From positions 1,364,001-1,428,000 of the forward strand of contig JAHLEZ010000010.1 of NCBI GenBank assembly GCA_020726505.1: a DNA stretch of 64,000 nucleotides, in the 5' to 3' direction. Shown in pieces: positions 24,301 through 34,751 of this stretch (positions within the stretch are counted from its first letter, which is position 1; each line of letters starts with the position of its first letter). The position numbers and the translations under genes were made by a program. The notes under the pieces were generated by a model. It saw only the letters and a list, made by a program, of their open reading frames with translations. It did no database searches and was not told the DNA's origin. The stretch comes from Leptodontidium sp. MPI-SDFR-AT-0119 (lineage: Eukaryota; Ascomycota; Leotiomycetes; Helotiales; Leptodontidiaceae).

Positions 24301-26956
24301 AGCAACAAGCCTGCGATGACGTCGAATCCTGGAGCGTAACGGAGATCTGGAAAATCGATTCTGGCGAACAAAAAGTCAGCCTGCGCTTTTTCCGGCACCG
24401 CTTCAAAGCTCCATGACTACTTCGGGGTATGTATAAAGATGATCTGGTATCTTGGAATAACCCTAAGAAGACGAAAGAGGGAGGAGAGTGCACCTACCGG
24501 ATATCTTGTGATGTGATAACAGAGGTTATCTTTCGAAGACGAAGGTATTCTAACATGGCTAATGCCTCCTGGGATTGATCAACTTTGCCCATTATCTTTG
24601 TTTCGCCGCGGATCGAGAGAAGTCCAAAGTCGGCATCGAAAAGTTTTAACAGGTCATCAGAAGAAGCAATGATGTACCCCGATGGGTTGCTCTGAGTTGG
24701 AATCGTGTTAATCAGTTTCCTGGCCTGCAGTCGAGAAGCATAGGACAACCGTTCAATATTTCTTGAGGCAGTATCGCCGACAAGGCGACACATCTTCCGG
24801 ATTGGAAATGACACACGCATTCCTTTGCTACCATACGTGTGACAAGCAATCAGGCCCCACAATTCGTTGAAAGCATTTATGGATATGCTCATACTCGACC
24901 GTACAGCCATATTGGCAAGGTACTTGATATGGATTGGCGACATAGCCCGGAGGTAGCTGAAAGAAAGATCCAGTGGCGATTCCAGATCTTGCACATCTCG
25001 ACAGACAAGGCGAGCGGTCTCCAAATCTCGGTCATAGAGGAGGCGTACTTTATTGATTTTGTACAACTCTCGAGCTTGCTTCGGGATGTCAGATGCCGGA
25101 AAATTTAATCCTGAATGAATTAGTTAATATGCATTACTATCGATGTTCTTGAGAAGATCTCGTAACACAATGTGAGAGAGGCGAGGGGTGGGAGGGATAG
25201 ATCCGGCCTCAAAACTTTTGGATTGGATTCCCTAGCCCAGCAACATAATTCAAGGGGAAAACGAATGTACCTTTGTAGAGGTCTTTAGTTGCTCGAGGAT
25301 CAACAAGCTCAGTCACCACACGGCCATTGAATCCGCGGTCGAATTGATAGATCATGACTCGATGAAATCCAGTTAGTTCCTTAACGACTCCAACCAGAAC
25401 TTTCAAGAAGCTGTCGAGATTAGGGGCAGAAGCCAACTGTTCCTGGACTTGTGACATGATGTTGAATACTTCCATAGCCGCTGCTTCGCCTTTTCGCTTC
25501 CTGGCACTACGAAGAACCCGTAGAGGTTTGCTTGTTATGTGTGTGCTTTCGTCGTATTCCTCTTGTGTTGGATTGCTGTTCAGGGTGTCTTCGGGCGGCT
25601 CAGGGGTTTTATCGTCAGGAGGTACAAGAGGATATACGGTATCATCGTCCAACTCGAATTCGCAGATAATTAGGTCCGGATTAGCGGGATTTATGTGCAT
25701 GGCGCACCACAGCTTTTTGTTTCTTTTAGGGGCCACTGGTGATCGTATCGTAATAGTAAACACCTCAGGGCCATTGGACGCTGGATCCGCCTCGTCATCT
25801 CGAATGAAGTCGATGTGGTCCAGAACGTTATCGCACTGCTCTTCGCTCAAGATATCCGTGAAGCTTTTGAGACGAAATAGCTCTTGGGGTGTGTATCCAA
25901 TCATCCGTCTGGAGTTCTCACTGACCACTCGTACGAGTAGCTCGCCTTCTTCAAGCTCTTCCAAGGCAATCAGCAGACCGAAGCTCTGAACGGCTCCGGG
26001 AATATGTATACTAGAGAAGCATTAGTAGCAAAGAGTACAACTGGGAGAATTTCTACGTACGGTTCATCCTCACAGCGTTGTAATGTTTCTCCGTCACGAC
26101 CCGTGATGACTGCATGGCCTAAAGCGGCGAGTTAGTACAATCCGTGTAATTTCTGGCATGTTTCGAGACATGTGCGGTATAGATTTACGACATGGATTAA
26201 CTCACCTTCTGCAGTAACGATATGCTTGAATCTTGCCGTTATCAGACCAGGAATAGAATCCACTTCTGAAGCGTTGCCTATGGAGTTTGTTTTTGAAGCT
26301 CCTGTACCCTGTGTCCCTGGAAGGCTATTCGTACCCCCATTGGACTTGTCTGATGTAGCATCACTGAAAAGCTGCATCCGTGCCCCTTTAAACCTATCCG
26401 AATCACTGTATGCAGTCGAGGTGGAACCCTTTCTCCTGTCTCTATTATGTGCCGCTCGGTGTTCCGGCGTCAACCGTGGTCCTTCGGGTTCAGAGAAAGA
26501 TTGGCCGCGATGATTCCGCGAACGAGAACCACTTGAAATATCCACCCCTGCCGCACCGGATGGAAAATAATCTTGGTAATCCGAAGGCTTGCGGCCTGGC
26601 AATGTATATGGAGTCTGAGTAGGGTCTACGCTGACCACACTTCTGATTGGATAGACACGATCAGTGGCAGAGCCTGGACTGGCAAGTTGATGTCCCGAGC
26701 TTGCACCGTATGAAGACAGAACACCATCACTTGCGGCTACGGGGACAAATTCTCTGTGTACATCGGAGGCCACGAGTCGAGGTCTCTGATTTTCTGGGTC
26801 TGTGGAGGCTTCGATGGTTGAGGGGGACTGGTGTACGGGAGGAACGTCGCCAATTGGGTTCTCGACTGCCCGAGGCGTTGGTATATTGACCGTGAGGGGT
26901 GATGGAGGCGGCCCTTTCATGGTTCGATTTAAATCTGACGTGCCATCCCCAGACAT
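21368..26956 (-). CDS. Fungal phytochrome, hybrid histidine kinase
   Basis: Nine exons, complement(join(21368..21952,22086..23681,23732..23902,24071..24108,24266..24360,24498..25110,25271..26010,26061..26118,26206..26956)), encode 1548 residues; an in-frame ATG at 27040 would add 28. Order: Ser/Pro-rich extension of about 250 residues; chromophore-ligand Cys266 in LQRCEDEPIHIPGAVQSFG; PAS; GAF with GFHRVMIYQFD and the PASDIP motif (Asp524); PHY; kinase H-box His846 in NSAHEVRTPLNA; ATPase N-box (NVTANAVQHT) and G-boxes (DTGIGM, GLGLAMV); receiver with acidic pair AEDDPVN, phospho-acceptor Asp1352 in LMDMQMP and Lys in LKPIDF. In this family a biliverdin-bound red/far-red sensor signals by phosphorelay in cytoplasm and nucleus. 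All eight introns preserve frame. The tail of about 90 residues after the receiver is Ser-rich. Confidence 0.93.
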
Positions 26957-29360
26957 TATGGCGTCGCTGCAGTCTCCAGCCCGTACAGCTGGTACACCCG
27001 GTCCGACTAACAACCTCCCAGGTCGCAGTGGTGTTGGCAACTCTCAACTATCCGTACATATGCGTGGCATACATGAAGGTCACCGAATGAATAGTGTTCC
27101 TGCGCTCGAATTCGAGGTTGAGCGACTTGGGGTGGAGGATAGGAGGTCGGCGCGGGTTTGATGTCGCATGCGGAGTGTCGTCGAGCAATTGGACAGGTCA
27201 ACAGGTGGGCGGAGGGAACGACGTTGACCAAATCAACAAGGGCTGGACACTGGAGAGGGGACGGTCGGGGAAGCTTGACTGCCTCTCGCTCTTGGAAGCA
27301 AACGAAGGTCGTGAAGGTCTCTGATTTTGTCTAGATATTGTTCAAGCTGTTCAGGACATTCAAGGCGAGTCGGCGAGGTGTGGCGACAATACAAGGTGCG
27401 TGGTCCTTAGTCCTTGTCCTAGTCGTGGTCCTAGTCTTCGACTTCTTCGAACTAGTCTAGGTCAACCAGGGATATGTAAATTGGAAGGAAGTACTCGAGT
27501 AGATAGTAGATAGATGTAGAGGCAGAGTTGAAAACAAATCACCTACTGTACGAGTACTGCGATGCGACGAGAGGAGAGGAGGAGAGGAGAGACGAGACGA
27601 GACGCGGTTGGCGTGTCTTTGCCACCGCCGATAGATAATAATACTGTAAAGTATGTACTTGTATGGGTCTGGATATGGCACAAGCGGCATCCCATGTGTT
27701 GCGACTTGCAAGGGCGTGGAAACGATCGGCAGAAATAGTGGACAGAAGGGGGTGAGTAAACATGGAGGCTCGAGAGAGGGGCACGGAAGAAGGAAGCTCT
27801 GCCCTGCCCTCGGACGAGCAGAATCCCATGCCGTGTCCCTATGGCAATTCAATTCCAGGGCCGGGCAGGATGGAGGGAGGGACGCACGGCAATAGGGCAA
27901 CGCAAGAAGACAGGGCAAAGCAAGACAGGGCACGGCGCAGGGACATTTCGTGTTACCTAAGGTACCTTATTATTAACCCACCCACTGATACCCCGTGGCT
28001 GGGTCGAGGTTCGTCTACAGTACTTTTTCTACTTTTTCTAATCATTTCGTTAAAGCACACACATGCCCACCACGACTAGGTGGGCAGTTAGTTGGCGGGG
28101 GGTGAAAAAGCAGGAAAGTGGGACTTTGAATTGAAGAGAAGAAGTTACGTCGTACGCAAAGCCCATGACTCCATGAACGGATGCACAATAAACTCCAGTC
28201 CAATCGTATTAAACCTTCAATTGGTGCTGCACTGTACTTTTGCAGCAAGGAGCCATGTCTTTGACCAAAGAAAGACACACCTACTGCCAGTGCTGACTGA
28301 CTGACTGACTCGCTTGGTCTTCGGAGCGGTGGGAGTTCCATCATTGGATTGGGTAAAAGTCAAGGTCAACGACGACAAGCTTATCATTTCCAAATTGGAG
28401 AGAAGGGCAGTGAACCTGGAAGTTTCTTTACGTGGGTGGGTGCGCCAAAAGTCAAAAGAAGGCACGAGGCAGGACCTGGAGGACAAGACCAGGAGCATGA
28501 CCCTGAATCTGTACACCAGTGGCTGAGGGAAGCAAGCATCTCCATCTCCACAGGACCCCTAGATCTGCAGTTTGTCTACCCCGGCCAAATGATATAATAT
28601 TACAAGTATTATCAAGTCATGTCCCATTTCTTTGATTCTCGGAATGCAACTCATCGTTCTTGTCTTGTCCTGCAATGCCTGCAGTAGTCATGACCTCACC
28701 GTGCATCACTGTCGCGTTTCACAACAGCCACTGATGTCGTCAACTTTTTCCACTGGATTGCCGTGGCTTGCTGCAACCCTGTCGAAGGACAGCTGGGCAA
28801 AGATCAGCGGAGCGCCGCCTCCGGGACAGTCACGTGGGTGGCAATCACAAGCCAGCGCCAACGGTCGTTTTCGTGTTGCTCGAAGCCGTCGCCTGGCTTT
28901 GTGGCATTTATGATTTTTGAAGCTGAAGTACTGTAAGGGTCGGGATGCTAGGATGCCGAGTGGCGTTACAAAAGAAGTGTGTCTTGGCTGAGCTTGGGTA
29001 AGTGGACTTCTGTGCAGACCTGAGTACGTTGCATTGCAACCAAAACCATACATACCACCAATATATACAAACAAATTCCAAAGCGAACTCCAACAGAAGG
29101 TTAAACTATCCATCTCAGCAAATTCCATTGAGGTTATCAATTTCAATTCCATGTTGATTTGTCCCCTTTCCACTGTCATTACATAAAGGGGGCTAAGCGA
29201 GATAAGGAGAAGATGCAGACGATTAGGTAGGAAGGAATAGCTTCTTGCCAAACTAGTTGCCCAAGTCCCTCCCAAATACTTCCATATTTCTCTCTCCAAT
29301 CAAATAATATACCAAACAACTTTCACACGGCCACATTATTCAGGTGGGAATAATCCCATC
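26957..29360. other. Divergent promoter region between phytochrome and the fusion gene
   Basis: About 2.4 kb. The part near 27000 may be 5' coding sequence if the upstream ATG at 27040 is used. It contains GAG/AGG-rich and GGGCA-rich tracts (27570-27600, 27890-27950) and a (GACT)n run near 28290. No convincing gene was found on either strand. Confidence 0.5.
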
Positions 29361-31801
29361 ATGTCATTCCTAGCCCTTGAAGGCTTACACGTTTTCATTA
29401 CCGGTGCAGCTGGCGGGATCGGTGGACAAGCAGTCAAGGAATTCCTAGGTACGTGTGCAACAAGTTTGCCAGGGATATCATTTTATTACTATTATTTTTG
29501 GTTTGCCCTTGCCTTTCTATTCGGATGCTTTCATCCGCTGCTTTTCAGTCAATCAAATTTCTGTTCGAACTTTTGCCTCAATGACGAAATCTATGGATTG
29601 TCGACCCCACTTTTGAAAAACTGCCAGATGTGGGAATGGGGGGGTTGATCGGTGCCGTTTTCGAATATGCACCCGCACCAATGCCGAATTCTCGAAATCG
29701 AACGAGGATTTCCTTTCTCGTATTCCGAATATCTTCCATCGAGGGGGGATGGTGGCTCAAAAACTTAACAAAGTCATGAATCGTTTCGTTTCACTTGCTT
29801 GCCCAAATTTCATTCTTGGTGGAGTCGAGGCAGATGAGGATGACCAAAATCTACGGACCGAAATCCCAAGTTCTATGTCCGCGCCTGTACTTGTAACTAA
29901 TCCGCCTTGTACTTATAGGTCAAGGATGTAAAGTTACTGCTCACGACCTCAAACCAATAACCAATCAAGCATCATCTCCCAATCTCTTCAGAGTCACTGG
30001 CGACATTTCCTCCGAGGACTCCATCAAGAGCTGCATCTCCCAAGCCAAAGCCCACTTCGGACCCATCAACATCCTGATCGCCAACGCCGGTATCACCGAC
30101 GAATCCAACTCCTATTCAATCTGGGAACTGCCCCTCGAGCTCTGGGAGAAGACGTACAACACCAATATCCGCGGCACCTTCCTCACCATCAAGCACTTCC
30201 TTCGCTCTGCCGAAGAAACCCAGACATCTTCCGGTGGTAAGGAGATTGAGAATCTATCTATTGTAGTCACTGGATCTGAGTGCGGGAAGTTTGGTCAGGC
30301 TGGCCATACTGAGTATGCTTCTGGCAAAGCAGCTTTGCAGTATGGCTTGATCCGTGGTGTTAAGAATGAGATTGTGAGGTTGAATAGCAAGGCGAGGATT
30401 AATGCTGTGGCACCAGGCTGGGTTGATACTCCTTTAATCGAGGGACGACTTGATGATCCAAAGGAGATGTGGACAGAAGCTCAAGCCACAGTTCCATTGC
30501 GCAAGATTGCCCAGCCAGAGGATGTTGCAAGAGCAATGGCTTTCCTAGCCAGTCATCGAGCAGCAGGCCATATTTCAGGAGAATGCCTAAGTGTAGATGG
30601 CGGAATGGAAGGTAGAGTTGTATGGAAAGCGGAGGAGGTGCTGAAAACATCCTCCTCCTCAACCATCACATCCGTCAAGGAGAAAGTCCAATCCATCCTC
30701 CCCATCTCAACAATCCCCCAATCCCTCGCCTCGCCCCCAAAACGCAAGATCCAAATCCTTCTCTCTATCGATTTCGACGCCGTGTCAGGCTTCCTTGGAA
30801 CCGGCGCTGCGCCAACGAACAATATGGCTGACTACTCGTCTGGATTCTTCGCTGGCCAAGTCGGCGTCCCGCGTCTGCTCAAGCTCTTCAAGAAACATGG
30901 CATCTCGTCAAACGTGACGTGGTTCATTCCCGGCCATTCCATGGAGACGTTCCCTGAACAGACGACGAAGATCCTAGAAAGTGGTGCTGAGATCGCATGT
31001 CACGGATATGCTCACGAAGGCGGAGCCCAGATGAGCGAAGAGCAGGAGAGAGAGGTTATCATAAAATGCGTACAACTCGCCACCGCTCTCACAGGAAAGA
31101 AACCAAGGGGTTGGAGAGCACCTTTATATCAGATCCGTGAGCATACTGTGAAGGTACTTGAGGAGCAGGGCTTTTTATACGGCAAGTCGAATTTTCGATC
31201 TATTTGTTTCGGTCTGTGAGGAAACTAGAGCTGATCGATATCCCAGATACGTCTTTAACGCACCACGATTCTCAACCGTATTTCCTTCCTCAAGCACCTC
31301 CCATCCAACCCATTGATTTCTCCCCTCACCTCTCAGCATCATCTTGGATGAAACCACTCCCCACCCCATCTCCACCAACCGACAAAACCCTAGTCGAGCT
31401 CCCATGTAACTGGTACATGGAAGACAGTAAGCCTCCCTCCTCCCTCTTCCCAACCATCCTTTCCGAGCCATCTAACCAAAACCCATCCAGTGACACCAAT
31501 GCAATTCCTCCCCGCCGCGCCCAACTCGCACGGCTACGTGACTGCAAGCAGCATAATGGAGATGTGGAAATCGCGCTTCGACTTCCTGTACAACGAGTAC
31601 GATGACGAGGAGCGCAAGGCCGGTGGGAATAATGGGGACTTCCTGTTTCCGCTGGTGCTGCATCCTGATACGAGCGGCATGGCGCATGTGATTGGTATGA
31701 TCGATGCTATGATTGGGTGGTTGAAGTGTAGAGGGGAGGAAGTGCAGTTCTGTAGGTTTGAAGATGTGGCGAGGGAGTGGAGAGCGGCTCAGAAGATTTA
31801 G
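29361..31801 (+). CDS. Short-chain dehydrogenase fused to NodB-type deacetylase
   Basis: Four exons, 29361..29448, 29919..31181, 31247..31426, 31491..31801, encode 613 residues. Residues 1-262 are a classical short-chain dehydrogenase: cofactor motif TGAAGGIG (14-21), LIANAG, Ser149 (VVTGSE), Tyr162 and Lys166 (YASGK), and INAVAPGWVDTPL. A Ser/Lys linker (263-305) leads to a polysaccharide-deacetylase fold of the PuuE/HpPgdA-like type: SIDFDA (312-317), metal-site CHGYAH with His391 and His395, GWRAPLY, then HHDSQPYFLP and ELPCNWYMED. Dehydrogenase and N-deacetylase/hydrolase activities are expected; substrates are unknown. The fusion is supported because one uninterrupted exon (29919-31181) carries both domains. 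The first intron is long (470 nt) and the second uses a GC donor (GCAAGT). It faces the monooxygenase gene tail to tail. Confidence 0.88.
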
Positions 31802-32025
31802 ATCTAAAAGGGGGTGAGTGAGCGTTGCTTGAGGATTGTAAGGGAAATTTCTCAACTGAAAGAAATCCATGGGAAAAAAAACCAGCCCGTTAGACAGAAT
31901 TGTCGAATTTCGGTTATCACGAAATGGTTTGTTACTTCAAAACTACATCAACCATCTTACAAATATAGCCCTCGCCTTGAATCATCTGTCGTCGAGACCT
32001 ACGGGGTACGACTCCCCACGAATTT

Positions 32026-33699
32026 TCACAACACTTTCCTCCTCAACTCCAACATCCTCCTCTTCTGCTCCCCAGCCAACCAATTCTGCCTCAAAATCAT
32101 CTCCCTACACTCTCCCCACCCCATCGCCCTCCTCTTCCCCGTCTCAAAAAGTCTCCAAACAAACGGCGTCAGCAACCCCCCCATACACAAAGTATACAAC
32201 TCCCTATCCCTCCACCACAATCTCCACGCCCGCCAATTCACCCACGCCGTCCCCAGATTACGGTACACGCCCGTCCCAGCCGTATCATCAACCCATTTGA
32301 AATGATCGCCCATATTCATGAACGTAGGGTAGTACGTTGAATTCTCCAGCGCACCGTAGTATGTGACGTTGGACTGGCGTTCTGCCTTGTTCCGCTTGTA
32401 CCATGATACCATCTCGTGATGGGATGGGAGGGCGGAGTTGCCAAGCCAGATCTGAGATATCGCCATAGCGTTGAGTTCGAACTGCGAGAGGCCTGGGAAG
32501 ATAATCGCGCCATGACCTAGGAACGCAATTGAATTCCTAACCGCCTCATCTGAATGCAGAGGGAAGATGTTGCGGTAGAGGTATGGTTCCTGGCCTGCAG
32601 AGTCGCCAGGATAAGGATGGAGTGATTCTGTACCCGTACCCGTACCTGTACTTGATCCTGTTCCTGAAGTCTTGGGGATCAACCCCTCGGGGATATTAGT
32701 GTTATACCCCGTACAATATACAATAGAATCCACATCCTCCACCACCCTTCCACTCATCAGCTCCACACACTTCGGCCCCCTAACTCGCTTAACAGCCGTA
32801 ACCGGCTCCGCAAACCCAGACCGCAGATGCGTCCACAGCGTATCAGCCATCAGCGGCGTTGCGATCGCAACATGTGGCGCAGGACGCATGCCCCATTCCT
32901 CAGGGAGGTCAGGAAACGCCTTCGCCGACATCCCGATCAGGATCTTGTTCAGCAGCCAGTTGATCACGAGAGGGAAATGCCGATACATGAATGCCATGAA
33001 GAGCGTGAATTTCAAGCTGGCGGCTTGGTCAGACGTAGCGCCGTCGTCGCCGTATCGAGGGAGGAGAAGGAGACCGCTTCGGTGGGCGAGGTAGACATGT
33101 TTCGCGCTGGAGGAGAGAGAGTTCGTCACGTCTTGAGCGGTGGCGTGGATGCCTATGAGCAAGACATTCTGGTCTTTGAACTCTTCTGGTTGGTGGTAGT
33201 CGATTGAGTGGATTACTCTGCCCTGGAAATTCTCTAGACCGTCGATGTGTGGCCATTTGGGCGTGAAGAATGTTCCTGTGGCGATGCATACTTTGTCGAA
33301 ATACTCGGTTGAAACCTCGCCTGTGCTGATGTTTTGATTCTCTAGCGCCCATTGCTTGTCGACTCTCTTGATACTGAGGACTTTCGTACCGAGCTTTATC
33401 CTTGGGAGGAGATTGAAATGTTGAGCGTATCTCTGGAGCCAATTGTAAAGTTGAGCTGCGGTAGGGTAGTCATCGTCTGTCTCGGCTAAGGGGAAGTCTG
33501 ATAATGCTGCACGGTACTTGCTGGTGTTGAAGATGGTAGTTGAGTGTACCGAGATGGTAGAGTCATTTGAATCTTTCCATAGACCGCCAACGTAATCTCG
33601 AGATTCGTACGTGGTGACTTCAAAGCCATCTTCGAGGAAGGTTTTCGTTGCTGATAGACCTACTCCTCCTGCGCCTATGACTGCTACCCTGACAACCAT
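32026..33699 (-). CDS. Flavin-containing monooxygenase
   Basis: Intronless gene of 557 residues. The FAD dinucleotide motif is GAGGVG at 9-14, followed by the acidic ribose-binding YESRDYVGGLW. The FMO fingerprint is FQGRVIHSIDYH at 158-169. The NADPH motif at 183-188 reads GIHATA, with His where the second Gly of GxGxxA normally stands. Members oxygenate nucleophilic nitrogen or sulphur, or carry out Baeyer-Villiger reactions, using NADPH and O2; the substrate here is unknown. The 3' end is 224 bases from the 3' end of the dehydrogenase-deacetylase gene, so the two may be co-regulated or simply adjacent. No signal peptide is evident. Confidence 0.92.
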   Translation of the reverse strand: MVVRVAVIGAGGVGLSATKTFLEDGFEVTTYESRDYVGGLWKDSNDSTISVHSTTIFNTSKYRAALSDFPLAETDDDYPTAAQLYNWLQRYAQHFNLLPRIKLGTKVLSIKRVDKQWALENQNISTGEVSTEYFDKVCIATGTFFTPKWPHIDGLENFQGRVIHSIDYHQPEEFKDQNVLLIGIHATAQDVTNSLSSSAKHVYLAHRSGLLLLPRYGDDGATSDQAASLKFTLFMAFMYRHFPLVINWLLNKILIGMSAKAFPDLPEEWGMRPAPHVAIATPLMADTLWTHLRSGFAEPVTAVKRVRGPKCVELMSGRVVEDVDSIVYCTGYNTNIPEGLIPKTSGTGSSTGTGTGTESLHPYPGDSAGQEPYLYRNIFPLHSDEAVRNSIAFLGHGAIIFPGLSQFELNAMAISQIWLGNSALPSHHEMVSWYKRNKAERQSNVTYYGALENSTYYPTFMNMGDHFKWVDDTAGTGVYRNLGTAWVNWRAWRLWWRDRELYTLCMGGLLTPFVWRLFETGKRRAMGWGECREMILRQNWLAGEQKRRMLELRRKVL

Positions 33700-34127
33700 T
33701 TCAAAAGCTGGAAAGTTCTGGAATTGAATTATCCCCTTTCATAAAAAGACAGAGCTTGGTCTTTTATTCTGTGAAGAAAACAAAACTCATTTTATATTCT
33801 GGGACGCGCGCCTAAAAAGGCTGTCGCGTCCATGTAAAAGAGTAAGACGACGATCGGGTCAGCATCGACGGCTTAACTTCGTAACCGAGCTGGCTAACAC
33901 GCTCGCTCGGGACGCGAGGACAAATGAAAAGAAGGCACTCGCATTCGCTCTTTCAAATGATATCATATCGTACAACGTATGATGTGCGCGTTCAAACCTT
34001 TATGTTTATCGCTGCCTGCATCTTCCGTCCTCCACCGCTCCTCCTTTTCAGGACTTTGCTAGTACTTTCGTAGAATTTACCTCAATTCCACGTTGCTCGC
34101 TGCCTACATCCTCCAAACCGCTCCTCC
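33700..34127. other. Upstream region of the monooxygenase
   Basis: About 430 bases presumed to hold the monooxygenase promoter, with pyrimidine-rich stretches on the plus strand near 34020-34110. No motif is strong enough to call. Confidence 0.45.
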
Positions 34128-34415
34128 ATGCGTACTCCTCTGGTCCTCGTACTCATTTCTGTTTTGATATCCCATCTCCCCATCGCCATTCCAAAAATCC
34201 AAAATCTGACTCAGGCAGACAATATTCTCCTCGTCAAAGTCCGAGGACTATCTGATGTCAGCATGCCTCTGAAGACGAGACGAGGTGTTGCTCGCAAATC
34301 TCGCATCTACTACACCCTGTACGGACGCCGAAGTGGACAAATGGGCCGCTGGGTCGTGAGTAGCGTGTACTTTTGCCTGTACCAAGAGATGAAAAGTGCC
34401 TCCCCCCGATCCTGA
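34128..34415 (+). CDS. Doubtful small open frame with signal-like N-terminus
   Basis: A 95-residue frame begins MRTPLVLVLISVLISHLPIA, which resembles a secretion signal, but the rest (basic, no cysteine pattern) matches nothing I know. A GTGAGT at 34355 and AG sites further on could splice it to a basic frame ending near 34558. I list it only as a candidate; it may be non-coding. Confidence 0.22.
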   Translation: MRTPLVLVLISVLISHLPIAIPKIQNLTQADNILLVKVRGLSDVSMPLKTRRGVARKSRIYYTLYGRRSGQMGRWVVSSVYFCLYQEMKSASPRS

Positions 34416-34751
34416 GCAAGCAAGCTAACCGCATGCTTCGAAAGCATCGTTATGGAAATACCTTGAAGGCTAGGTGTTCTCCTAAGCGAGAAGAATTGAG
34501 GTCGGGCAGTAAACAGTGGCCGTACTTAGATCAAGGGTGGAAGCAAAAGAGAATGTAGACATTGAAGAACGGTGAAAGCGTTATACCACACAGCTTCTGC
34601 GCTGTGCCATCTTTCTAGCACTAGGAGGTTGTGTGATGAGCAACCAAAAAAACACCTGTGAGAATGCCGTCCGTGACTTTTTGGGTATCAAAACAAGTAA
34701 ATAAACAGACCAAACTTCCCTTATCGATAACGCCCAGCAACCTCCAGAGTA
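34416..34751. other. 3' flank of the AT-hook gene
   Basis: Just over 300 bases with no recognised feature apart from the possible second exon of the doubtful small frame. Confidence 0.4.
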
